A stretch of 64,000 nt of DNA from Monomorium pharaonis (taxonomy: Eukaryota > Arthropoda > Insecta > Hymenoptera > Formicidae): the NCBI RefSeq assembly GCF_013373865.1, contig NC_050467.1, positions 37,495,132 to 37,559,131 on the forward strand. The letters run 5' to 3'. The notes beneath the pieces were generated by a model, which made no database searches, was not told the origin of the DNA, and saw only the letters and a program-made list of their open reading frames with translations. Made by a program: the position numbers and the translations under genes. Shown here one piece after another: positions 36,491 through 46,977 of this stretch (position 1 is the first letter of the stretch; the number at the start of each line of letters is the position of its first letter).

Positions 36491-38000
36491 TCGTGATTTG
36501 AAAGTCTTGTAGATATTCGATAAAAAAGTATTTCCATATGTTCGGTAAAACGATTTTTTTTTTCAGAAAAATAAAAAAAATTAATAAATAAATTGTGGAC
36601 GTCGTAGAATAAAATTATAATTGATTCTGAATAATTATAAAAATAGAAAATCCAATTTAAAATTTTAATAAAAAGAGAACGGTTTTTAAAACCAAAAAAA
36701 ATTAAAAATAATTAAGATCCAAATAAAGCTTTATTAGTGTAAAAATTGCTGATGAGTATTTCGATATTGATAAAAATGTCAGATTATATAATTACTATTT
36801 TAAGTCTTATCTCGGACATTTTTTAAATTTGGGTCAGTTTTATTTCCATTTAGAAATTGCAGTTATTAATACATTTTATTAAGGAAGAAACATTCATTAA
36901 AAATTTATTAAAACGTTTATTTGATGTCGTAGAATTGCTAATAAAATTTTCATCATTTTTAATTTAACACTTCAACATTCGAATAAGAACACATTGACCT
37001 ACATGTCGCGAATCTGCTCGATGAACATTAATGCTTACGTTATGTCAGCACAGTTTGGTTGTTGAAGTGCATCGTAAATTTACCGTAACGACCACGTCGG
37101 TGCTCGCTCAAAACAAATTGATATTTACAGCGCCTCTCGAGAAAGAAAACAACCATTCTCGCAACAATTCCCGACGAGAAGGATAGCTGTTTTCTTACTG
37201 GATAAATATGATGCATACATGAAGCTGTTGGTAGCTGACGCAATTAATTAGATAGATGACGCATTTCCTGTCATTGAGCCGTGCAGGTAAAAACTGCACA
37301 TCTGCTCAACTTTAATATTAAAGACCCATATTTAGAACGCGCTTGTAAAGATGTGCACGCTTCTTTTGTATTCTACCTTGTATTTAAATATATCTAATAA
37401 ACAATATACACACACACATATATATATAATAAAAAAATTACGCTACATCTTTATAAGTGTTTCGAATATGAACTAAAGCGTTCATGTTATGTTAAAGCTG
37501 CAAGGTATAAGCGTGCGTTCTACGTATATAAAGATTATCATTGATCTCGTTACTAGATAAAGATTATGGCTAAGCAAAGATTAACGTCGTGGTGAGTCGT
37601 TTACTTGCCGAGACCGCTATAGTATCGTTTAAGGCAATTTACCAGAACGAACTTTAAGGTACAAAGCGAACAATGCTTTTGAGAGATACGGTAGAGAATT
37701 GTGGTGGAAAGGTTGCCTCCGTTGGCGATCAGTGCGCTTTGTGCACTGGAACGCTTTTTAGTTCCTTTCGTACAAAGAGTCCGCTAATTAAACGCATTTG
37801 CCACATTATTACGTGCAAACCAATCGACGGAACGGAGAAAGTCCTAACGGAGAAAGCTTAGAGGAATTGTTACTTTTCACATTTAGATGCAAAAATTCAT
37901 CATTTTTATTATACAATTACAGGAGAGATTATTTGAGATGTATCTATAAAACTAAAATATTATTCATGGCATTTAAAACCTATGAAATATCCTAGACGTA
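36491..38000. other. AT-rich non-coding stretch
   Basis: Strongly AT-rich at 36490-36980 with no open frames of note, then moderate DNA. Nothing recognised apart from the CA/TA microsatellite. Confidence 0.6.
37408..37429. repeat. Compound (AC)n(AT)n microsatellite
   Basis: An AC run passes directly into an AT run. Confidence 0.9.
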
Positions 38001-39048
38001 CGTCCTGCATAGATTTCAGTTCCTCGAGGAAAGGGAGAGATAAACTAGATACAATAACGATTGAAGGGAAGGAATCTTCCTGCGAATTTCGCCGTCCTTG
38101 CAAACGAGGGGTACACGTATATCGGGGCCGACTATGTGTCCCATGCGGGCGTTTATGGAAATATAATTCGCGTTGCTGTGCCGTATCCTTTATTCATAAG
38201 TTGCAGCGCCGGTAAAGGAAGCGATTCGCGCGCTCACGCTCTCGCTCTAGAAACGGTATGTTTGAGCACACCGAAAAGTAGACTTGCCGCGCCGGCAAAG
38301 GCACCTACCGAAACACTCACCCTGCGCCAGTCAGCTGCATTTCCCAGTTGGCTGACTATACGTCGCGAATACATATGCAGCGTACATGCAGTCGAGCGTG
38401 CGAGACGTATACACAGGATTTCAGAAACATGACGCACCTTCGTGGCGTCTCGTATTTTTGCGAGGAGCGTAAAATAAGGCACCGGTCTCCTCGCTTCTCT
38501 CGAGCGAAGTACGAGCAAAAAAAAAAAAAGAACAATTAACCCCGTGCCCGTGCTGCACTTACAAATTGTACGTTACGAGTAGTTTCCTTTCTATTTCTCT
38601 TTCATATAAAACAATGCAACGAGAGAATAAGCAAAAATCGATATAATTGGTTTCTCTTATAAGGGTAATGTATACGAAACCGCGAATTAGATCTTCTCGG
38701 TATCTCACGAGAGATAGCAATTCTGTCCAACGATTACGCGAGAATGCACCATGTGCGGTTTACAGAAGATGCGCCGAGATTTCGTTGTACTCACGCGTAC
38801 CAGAAGCCGCGGTTTGCGTATCTTAGCTCTGAGCCAAATCTTGCATCTTTCATCTCGCAGACTTGGTTACCGTTAATCAAAGCGTGATAAACGCAACGTT
38901 TAAGTAAACTGAGCTTGAAATAATAAATTTCGTGAAGTGAACGCCGATTATAGACGTTTACAAATTCGTAGAGAAGATAATAAGATTCAAGTACTTCATT
39001 TTTATGTAACATTCAATATTTTTCAAAGACAGCTGTTTTGGCGTATTT

Positions 39049-39051
<3 letters not shown>

Positions 39052-39082
<31 letters not shown>
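39052..39082. repeat. (TA)n microsatellite, 31 bp
   Basis: Uninterrupted TA dinucleotides. Confidence 0.95.
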
Positions 39083-39084
<2 letters not shown>

Positions 39085-39920
39085 ACAAACATGCATTATA
39101 GAATATTCCAGCAATATTGTTACAATATTCTGCGCTGCGTGAATAGTGCCATTCTCTCGCTTTCAACAACAAGCTATTTGGATATCAATCAGTAGGCGAT
39201 AAGATTAATAGCGTTCACGTGGCACACGGGGGAGCGTAATTTGCAATTAATATCATTCAATATCAATATCATTCTGAAATTAACTGTAAGTTGAATGATG
39301 AAAAGACATGCAGGACAGGTAGATAGATAATTTGTAATTAATATCGCATAGGCCTGCGGGTAATAATTACTCTATTCGAATTTTGCCCGCTCTATGTGTA
39401 TGTGTACGCATGCTGCCACTCGTCAATATGATCGAACTGCGCGCGGGCCACTTTGCAAGCATTAGCACTGTCCCGTCGTTAGATTTTGCTTCGGTCCCGG
39501 TTACCATTTGCGCGCCCGAAGCTGCACCACTGTACCGCACAATGCGCCTGTCGCATTATTTACCTTCGTTATTTGCAACTCGTCGCTCTCATTACCGGCC
39601 GCGTATTTCTCGTTTTCGTCGGTTCTTTTCCTCGCGCGCTCGACCGTTCGCTCGATGCCGCTTCTCGTTGTACAACGTACGGCGCACGAAAAAGGGAAGC
39701 CAGCAGGACGGAAATTTATCACTCGCGAACAGCAGGTTATCACCTTGAAAGCGGATTTTTCGGAGCAGTTACGGGGTAGAAAGAGAGTGCACGGAACCGC
39801 CTTGTGGTTTTCGCGTTAATGGCGGCAACCTGCAGCCGGCGGATGGAGAGTGGGCGAGAGTGAAATGGCGCATAGGGTCGACTGCAAACGGGAGAAGAAA
39901 GCACAGAGAAAACGAGAGAT

Positions 39921-39943
39921 AGAGAGAGAGAGAGAGAGAGAGA
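39921..39943. repeat. (AG)n microsatellite
   Basis: Clean AG run within a purine-rich stretch. On the minus strand it yields Leu-Ser repeats in overlapping frames. Confidence 0.95.
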
Positions 39944-40097
39944 AAAGGATCCGTAGGAAGACGCGCGAGAGAACGATGCGGTCAAAAAGAACGGGCGGAA
40001 AAGACTGACGGAGAACAAAAGAGTGTGCTACGAGCCGGATGCTCGTCCACGTACGTCCAGAAAACACGGTGCTGTTATAATAGTCACAAGGTAGAAC

Positions 40098-40140
40098 GGA
40101 GAAAAAAAAGAGAAAGAGAGAAAGAGAGAGAGAGAGAAAG
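40098..40140. repeat. GA-rich purine tract
   Basis: Forty-three purines, alternating GA runs with short poly(A). With the AG run 150 bases upstream it forms a GAGA-rich block. Confidence 0.9.
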
Positions 40141-40250
40141 TGGCTGGACGAGTAAAGAGCAAGGGGCGAGAAAAACGAGGCGCCGTTTTCATAAGTAAGG
40201 CACTCATTTGAAGAACGAAACCGTGGGCGAGATGAAGTCTCTCACCCAGC

Positions 40251-43220
40251 CATCGTAACCGTCTAATTATCCGGCAGATACTCCTTCTGACCTACACACT
40301 TAACAACCCTCTCGGTAAACTTTTTAATTACTTGCCCCACCAGCGACCTGCTTCTTCACCCTCGCGTCGCATCACCCTCCTTGGCATAGCGTCTCTAATC
40401 TACGATGAATATTTACCCGCGCTACTAAATTAGTCAGCGACATGCCCTTTCCTCCCCTCCTCTTCCCCCCCTGTCTGCCCGCTGCGTTATTACAGTGAAA
40501 GGAATCTTTAAACGTAGGTTCGCCGCTTCAATTTCAATTTCGACATTCCGCACACGAGAACTCGCGCTAATGTCGCACCATTTTCGGCTTCCTCCGCGGC
40601 GAAATTGTTACCACGTAATTACTCCAATTCGCCTCAGCGAGAGAGCTTATGGAAATACACATCAAAATATTTCTCCGGAACAATATTAATTATATTAATT
40701 ATGTTAAAGCATCGGAGAGGGCTTTTAATCTCGGAATAAATTGCCATTTAGTGTATCAAAAAATCAAAATCAATTACAATCAAATACTTATTATAAATAA
40801 ATATTAATATAGCTTCTATTACCAGTAATTCGTACTTCGGTGTATAATATAACCTTATATGTCGCAAATCCCCCCATGATACCTGCCGAAAGACATGGAC
40901 GACTTTCGCGAGTTCCAACTTCGCACTGCATGCAATCTATGGTGAAGGTTTTCGCTTCATTCTCTTCGTTTCGTATTCCTATGATATTACAGATATCCCC
41001 GAAAACCCTCAACCGATAGTAAGCAGCCGTCTAGCGGCAGTTCTCTGTGTGGGAAATACCATTACGAGCCGACCCTCTCCCCCCCCCCCGGATCCGATCC
41101 CGCAGCCCCCTCGTCGCCGCAACCGTTTCCTCACCACCTTCGGCCTCCGACGAGAGAACGCGCGGGTTATATTACAGCCCATAGTGGTAACCCTAGCCGG
41201 CATGCACTTAGGAACCCTCCTCCCGTCGTCGTCGGCTCCTCGAACGTCCCAGCATCCCTTTAGGAAAGTATTTCTGACGGTGTTACTCCTTGGCGGACGC
41301 GGAAGAAACTACTGGCCTACCGTCCCTTCGTCTGCCTTATACTTATAGGGATAAGTGGATCTCGCGCGTAAGCGTTACCACGAGGATGCCGGCACATGAG
41401 ACGATTCAATTTGATTATCGGCTCAGAGAGAAAAGTTGCGTCGCCTCTAATGCGTCACCACGAGACCACGTGTCAGGGAGAATATTCTCTTAGTAGAAGA
41501 TCCTAAGCACATTGTCCCTTCGCCCATCCCCCGGCGAGCCGGGTGCACGACAGGCAATGGAGAGCGCGTATCGTAAATTTGTCTAGGAAGCATAAACGTA
41601 CAACCAACAATAAATCGTGTAATTCTGTTTACCGTTGAAAAGCGTTCACCGTCATTCGACATGTCTATATATCTTTGCGACATACTGTCTGGATTATCGA
41701 AGATCGAAGAATCGAGCGAAGAGTCAGAAATCACGGAGCTAAGAACGCGATAAAGGGAGCCGCGGCTACTTGAATCGCCACAAAGACAGGTCACATACCC
41801 GCGGTATTGCCTCGATCCACGAGTCATACCTTTTCTCGAACTATACGGGAAGAATTCTACGGCGTTGTAGGAGTGGTACGTCGGAGAGCAAAGGGTAGCG
41901 AGAGGGAGAGGTAGACGGGCGGAGATATCCCGGACGAGGCCCTTGCTCGAGAGAGACACCGGTAAATTGGATTACGGCCTTCTCTCTGTTTCCATCCCCT
42001 CCGGACCTCACTTAAGATCGTTCTCCCTCGTCCGCTCGTATACTTCTACCGTAAAATTAATATCCGAAGATGAAAGAAGTGGCGCCGTGAATCCGGTGGG
42101 CGCTGGTTCACCCCTCTCTGTTCTTCCCGCTTCGTTTTCGATCTTCATCTGTCTTATTCTTGCCTGGACAAACGTCCGCGCGCGCGCGCGCGCACACGCA
42201 CACTTCTCTTCTTTCCCCTCTCTTTTCTCCCTCGACATCATGAAATAATCTCCCAAATTTGACAGTCTAACTAATATCTTCTGGCATTGAAGTTAATCCG
42301 AAAATCATTGCACCCAAAAGGAAACTGGACAGGAGAGAGAATATCAAAGATTAAGAAACGAAAAAGCAACGGGCTTAAATAAGAAGTAGAAAAGAACGAC
42401 ATTTCGCGCGGACCAATAAGCAATTACGGCATACGCGGCAAGGAGAAATGCGACTTCGGTAACTCGACAATTTATTTCGAGGCTGAAACTTTTCGTCGCA
42501 TATTCGAAGACCCTACGTTATCGTTAGATCATAAATTGTGTAATTTGCCAGGCGAGTTTGCCGGAGGATATTTATCGCGGTTATCGATTTGGAACCGTGC
42601 TGTTTTCGCCTCGTTCATTCTATTTTTTCCCTTTTTTTATGTAATCTGCAACAACGGCGATGCGAGCAACGCCTCTGCGCAGGGGAAAAAATGTTCGCCG
42701 AATTCTCCCTCGACTCGATGACGTCGTTGTCGGAAAACGTGTCGTGCAAACTTATGCGCCATACGGAAATAATATTAAGCACATGTGTCGCCGTGATTTC
42801 CAGAACGGTTCTTCAAACGGGTTAATTAGATCGCAATAAATAAGCGACACTGATTCAGTTCATTTCAAATGGCTAGATTTAATATCGTGCGATCAAATCG
42901 TAATCTAAAATTTGCCGACGAATTTATATTACGCCAACACACAAAATACAACGACCTTCATCGTAAAGCATGAAATGTAGTATAATATTTATTCAATGGC
43001 CCGTAGCACGGAATATCTTTGTCGTATACAACCAAACTGGAGAAACAAGATGCATGCGCTAAATCCTGTAATCCGAGCTGGGTCACGAATAATATCGCTA
43101 CCAAACACGCTCTGCACTATGTCGCGTTGCCAATATCAGCGACAGCTTTCTATAAAAAGCTTGCCTCGTCGCATATTACAGTGATATTTTTAATTTGCTG
43201 TGACACCGACCGACGCGAAG
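40251..43220. other. CpG-rich to mixed non-coding stretch
   Basis: No gene is supported. C11 lies at 41079-41089. A 170-codon minus-strand frame (41447-41959) has an unusual acidic/Ser patch (SDSSLDSSIFDNPDSM) but no known domain. It could be an exon, though chance is as likely. AT-rich DNA lies at 40680-40860. Confidence 0.45.
42177..42203. repeat. (CG)8 followed by CA-rich run
   Basis: A 16-bp alternating CG run continues as CACACGCACAC. The whole tract is alternating purine-pyrimidine, a left-handed-DNA-prone type. Confidence 0.9.
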
Positions 43221-43275
43221 TTTTACAGAAAATTTTGTAAAAACTTCCGTTCTTAAGTTTAACAATATTAGATGA

Positions 43276-43321
43276 GTACAAACGTCTCTTTTTGAAGAGA
43301 TGGTATTATACTTGTTTGTAC
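43276..43321. other. Two-part hairpin
   Basis: Outer arms GTACAAAC (43276-43283) and GTTTGTAC (43314-43321) pair perfectly, with an inner stem TCTCTT/AAGAGA (43285-43300) around TTTG. A 13-base bulge separates the right-hand stems. Confidence 0.7.
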
Positions 43322-43868
43322 GTCAGCACTGGTAGATATTATGACAAATTCATATATTATTGAAAAGATAACGTCAAGAACTTAATAAAAAAAGTTGATG
43401 TCATTTAAGTTACTGCAGTTACAGTGCTATTTTGTATAAGCGAATATGAATCTAAGAAAAGAATATTTGCATGCAATAATAATGTATAAAAAAAGACTAA
43501 AACTGATAGCTGCTGTAAAAAACATTGAAAATTTTCGTACGTTTCGTTATCGATTATTCGATAATTTAATACAAAACGTTGTAATTGATATCCGCTGAGT
43601 ACAAATAACTCCAAAGAAACCAACTTTTTGTTATAGCTCCTGACGTCACCTTTACAATACATAATATGCCAATGTTCACACATTGTAATAAGAGCAAAAA
43701 GAGCCGAGACTTTTGCAGTGGTCCAATCTTATAGATGTAAATATTAATAATTAGCTCCAACTCTTGACGCGTGGAAAGTGTTACGTATCATAACCTACGA
43801 CTATCTTCCTGATTTCTGAAACGACAAGTGGGCTTGTTTCTTGCTAAAGCATGTGTATCCGTGTGTAT

Positions 43869-43884
43869 CCGTGTACGTACACGG
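43869..43884. other. 16-bp perfect palindrome
   Basis: CCGTGTACGTACACGG is fully self-complementary. It directly follows two copies of GTGTATCC, so it sits at the end of a short direct repeat (43853-43870). Confidence 0.9.
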
Positions 43885-45290
43885 GAAACTCGCCATCTTT
43901 CGGACGGCGTATCTTTCAAATAAACTTCTATTTGCCGAGCATCGTTCCGGAGAATTGGGGATTATTGGATTCTCGTTAGAGTGGCTAGCGGGCGTCTCAC
44001 CGAAATCCAGAAGCGGCTTTTCACGGCGCTACGAAGGGAGGGGGGGGGGGTCTTCAGAATCACGGAAGAAGGGTGGTTTATTGGTGGGCGGTGGTTCAAG
44101 AGGGGTAACTTCGTAAGACGCGTCCTATCCGCTGGAACCTCCTCCCCTCCGCCTAGGAGGTCGTGATCGGGAGTAGAACGGAGAGAGAAGGGGGAAGGGA
44201 GAAATACTGGTGCACGATCCTGGGTGGCTCTTATCGATCGGTCGCCGCCGGCGCGATAATGGCTAGAATAATTACCAGAATAATTAGGACGCGGCGATGA
44301 GAGGTATTGAGGATCGTTGGAGCGCGCGCGATCGCTGGCTAAAGCCGACAATTCCTAATGCAAGAGCCGCCGACTGCGTAATTCGTCGTCGAAGCCGACA
44401 TTCTCATCTTTTAGCGGCTCCTATCGAAACCCTTCAGCACCACGAGACCGGGCGGGCACTTCTAATCCGCCGCGCGTTGATTATACCGATCGCATTCGAG
44501 TTCGACGATGCCGCTTCCCGGGATAATTAGGGCGCGAGAAGCACCGTTCGAGCAGTTTGCGAGATTAACTCGGCAAAGGTTTTCGCCTCAGCGGTTCTTG
44601 AAACGACCGCTCATTTTCATTTTCACTATGCACAGAAAGGATAAAAGTTCGTTGTACGTGGCGTCACCGAGAGGCAGAGAAATAAATTTTCTTTTATTTT
44701 GTATGCATGTATAAAATTTCGCCCACGGCGAATGTTAATTCCTTTACTGCGCAAACCGGTACACTTTATGTCGAGTGAAAGGTATGTTAATCGAAATGTA
44801 CATTACGCGACGAGTGTGCGCATTACAAATCGCGAGCTTGAAGGTTTTCCATATCGCGCTGGCGAAAATTAAAGGAACGTTCCTGCCAATGCCTGCCTCA
44901 GCAATATATAGCGTCAATAACGCGACGGGGGAGTACGATATGACGCTGCTCTTGCCGTCTCTCGACCCGAACGCATTTCCAATTCAAGTATCGCGCGTTC
45001 CTTTCACGATCGCATCTAACTTCTGCGATCCGTTCCGTTTCCACCTTCTTTCCCGTCGGGGGCGCGCTATTATATTCATGCGCGGGAGCAGCTCGCGCGA
45101 CCGAGGCACACCGTCGTCTTCGGCTTCGCGAACTTTCGAACGAATTAATCACCTCATACGCCTCACCGCCGCGCCGCGTCGCCTCGAATTTGGGACGCGG
45201 GGCGCATAAGGGTTGAACGACGACGACGGTGGCGAGGGAGAAGTACAAGAAGCGACGGATGTACGTGCCGTGTCTTTCCTCCGTACGGTC

Positions 45291-45325
45291 TATAAATGGC
45301 GCACACTGATCCGGGAATGCATTAA
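45291..45325 (+). promoter_or_regulatory. Candidate TATA/Initiator core promoter
   Basis: TATAAATG begins at 45291 and CATT, with its A at 45321, lies exactly 30 bases downstream, the usual TATA-to-start distance. The Initiator match is partial (TGCATTA). No first exon with a clear donor was found downstream before the AC microsatellite. Confidence 0.18.
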
Positions 45326-45528
45326 CAAGTTCGGCATTATCAATTCCTGCATAATACCGCGGGAGAGCGAGCGTCGTTCTCTCGCCAACTTCGCCAGTCG
45401 TTCGCGCGTACGAAATAGTTTCGCCTCGGACGTGCTCCGTGAATACCACGTACACGACGGGGACGTATATGCACGCGGGTGTCTCGCACGGAGGTATCCC
45501 ACGCGAGCGCCTGGTTACATATCTAGTT

Positions 45529-45553
45529 ACACACACACACACACACACACACA
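45529..45553. repeat. (AC)n microsatellite
   Basis: Clean AC run in CpG-rich DNA. It encodes Thr-His or Cys-Val runs in the overlapping frames, which shows those frame ends are not protein-like. Confidence 0.95.
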
Positions 45554-45923
45554 AGCACACACGTAGACGGTGTGCGTCGGGGATGCTGCCCTTTAGCCGC
45601 GGTGCAAGCGTGAAAGTAGCGATTACGCGCGCGTATATCGCGAGCAGCGTACGGGGACCATCAGCCTCTGTACAACACATACATACGCACATATGCGGCC
45701 TCATTGTACCGGCCTATTTAGACGGCAGGCGCGCATTCGCGCTAAGACTAAGTACGTGACACATAATTCAACCAACTCCATAACCAAGTTTCAAGTTATA
45801 CCAGTCCCCGACCTATCCCCGTCTTGTCCCCTCAGTCTCATCTCACCCTCTCTAGATTTCTCTCCCAGTATGTGCATCGCTACCAATAACGCCGTGCCTC
45901 CTCCGAGCCCTGCTTATTCGCGC

Positions 45924-45955
45924 TGTGTGTGTGTGTGTATGTGTGTACGTGTGTT
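45924..45955. repeat. (GT)n microsatellite, imperfect
   Basis: GT run with TA and AC interruptions. Confidence 0.9.
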
Positions 45956-46183
45956 AGACGGACGATGCAGAAAGTTTCCTTTGAAATCATTGGCGAAACA
46001 TTGAGGACGCAAGCTATTAGTTCCGGAATAGATTAGGCGATTCGGTATTCCGATTACGTAAAGGCAAGATTGACGCGGCTCAAAGTCTGGTAGTAATAGT
46101 CGAAAATATCACGGTGACTCTATGAAAATTTCGGTACAAAGCTGCATTAACGTAAAAGCACGAAAAGAAAGTCTCTTTCACTA

Positions 46184-46373
46184 CACAGAAAAAAAGTAAT
46201 ATAGCCAATAACATATGCAACTGCGGACTGGCAATTACATAAAATACTCAATACAATATTTGCTATTAATGCAAGTACAATGTTGATACTGCAATATTAT
46301 TGTATTGAGTACATCTGTAGTTGGCAGCCCGCAACTACATATCTTATTGGATATATTACTTTTTTTTTCAGTG
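46184..46373. mobile_element. Foldback element, MITE-like (190 bp)
   Basis: The left arm (46184-46263) and right arm (46291-46373) are imperfect inverted repeats about 80 bp long around a 27-base loop. The ends read CAC(A/T)GAAAAAAA, followed by GTAATATA, CCAATAA, CATATG/GATATG and, near the loop, TACTCAATACAATA. By eye about four fifths of arm positions pair. It has no coding capacity, so any mobility would need a transposase supplied elsewhere. I could not define a target-site duplication: TA precedes the left end but does not follow the right end. Superfamily is therefore open. Known: short AT-rich elements with long inverted arms are typical non-autonomous DNA transposons and can be transcribed as hairpins. 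Confidence 0.75.
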
Positions 46374-46950
46374 CACACATTTACTTATCCTAATATATCT
46401 AAACGGAAATGGAAAATTTTTTCAAGTTTTTTTTTGTTTCCTAATTGACAGTAGTTCGACAAATGAAGGGTGCGTTTATATATCCTTTAATAAAGTTTGT
46501 ATTATTTTAGAAGGTACAGTTAAGATATTTGTTAAGAAGATATTGCGAAATTCGCGATCATAACGCAAACACGCTTTAAGGCTCGATCGAGGATTACCAA
46601 GAGATATACCAAGCAATTTCTCGGAATGGATTATGAAACGTATACTGCAGGTAATGCCCGCTTAAGCTCCTCTGCAAATAACGAATATACAAGGCACCGC
46701 GTCGGTTTCTGTGCGCGCGCGGTAGTTTCGCTGGCAATACAGGCGTCTCGCCCGCGGCGACGCGCTACGCGAATCGGTCGCCTGATATTCGCTGACGAAA
46801 CGAATTGCGCTCGCTCGTCTCTTTAACCAGTTTCTCGCAGTCCCGTCACGACTGAAATCGAGTCACGAGTGGAGCGTGTACACGGCCCTCGATTTAAGGA
46901 GCGCCGCTGTAAACGCGGCCGACTGGAAGATTTCTAGCGCGATACAAGTC

Positions 46951-46977
46951 GTGTGTGTGTCTCTCTCTCTCTCTTTC
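46951..46977. repeat. Compound (GT)5(CT)n microsatellite
   Basis: GT run passing directly into a CT run. Confidence 0.95.

Larger units (their letters stand above)
38001..40250. other. Mixed stretch ending in purine-rich DNA
   Basis: Frames at 38061-38432 (plus) and 38234-38518 (minus) overlap. A 73-codon minus-strand frame (38791-39012) ends exactly at a good donor match (TACGC then GTGAGTAC on minus), but no acceptor or family supports it. From 39380 the DNA is CpG-rich, with three overlapping plus frames and two minus frames. From 39890 to 40190 the plus strand is purine-rich. Confidence 0.45.
43221..43980. other. AT-rich stretch with a hairpin and a palindrome
   Basis: A 92-codon minus-strand frame (43405-43683) is Phe/Leu/Tyr-rich in AT-rich DNA and is probably fortuitous. 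The hairpin at 43276-43321 and the palindrome at 43869-43884 are listed separately. Confidence 0.5.
44784..45566 (+). other. Long open region with one in-frame stop (unknown)
   Basis: From ATG 44784 one frame is open for 141 codons (MLIEMYITRRVCALQIASLK at the start) to TAA at 45207-45209. It then continues in the same frame, open to 45566, giving some 260 codons with a single stop. The second half begins with an acidic run (LNDDDGGEGEVQEATD) and ends in Thr-His repeats from the (AC)n tract. The minus strand of 44898-45704 is also open for 268 codons, so at least one of the two is fortuitous. No domain is recognised. A broken gene, an exon pair or CpG-driven loss of stops would all look like this; the last is most likely. 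Confidence 0.12.
43981..45760. other. CpG-rich stretch with unusually open frames
   Basis: GC- and CpG-rich throughout. G11 and G-rich DNA lie at 44035-44110. The stretch contains the window's longest frame and a plus-strand pair of frames, listed separately, as well as a TATA/Initiator pair at 45291-45325 and a (AC)n tract. Confidence 0.5.

Noticed and set aside
41447..41959. 170-codon minus-strand frame as a gene
   Set aside because: Composition is fairly protein-like, but one or two frames of this length are expected by chance in the window and no family, start context or splice pair supports it.
43405..43683. 92-codon minus frame resembling a membrane receptor fragment
   Set aside because: Phe/Leu/Tyr-rich products are expected from AT-rich DNA; no chemoreceptor signature was visible.
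44898..45704. 268-codon minus-strand frame as a gene
   Set aside because: It is the longest frame but contains a Cys-Val run made by the (AC)n microsatellite, overlaps plus-strand open frames and has no recognised domain or splice structure.
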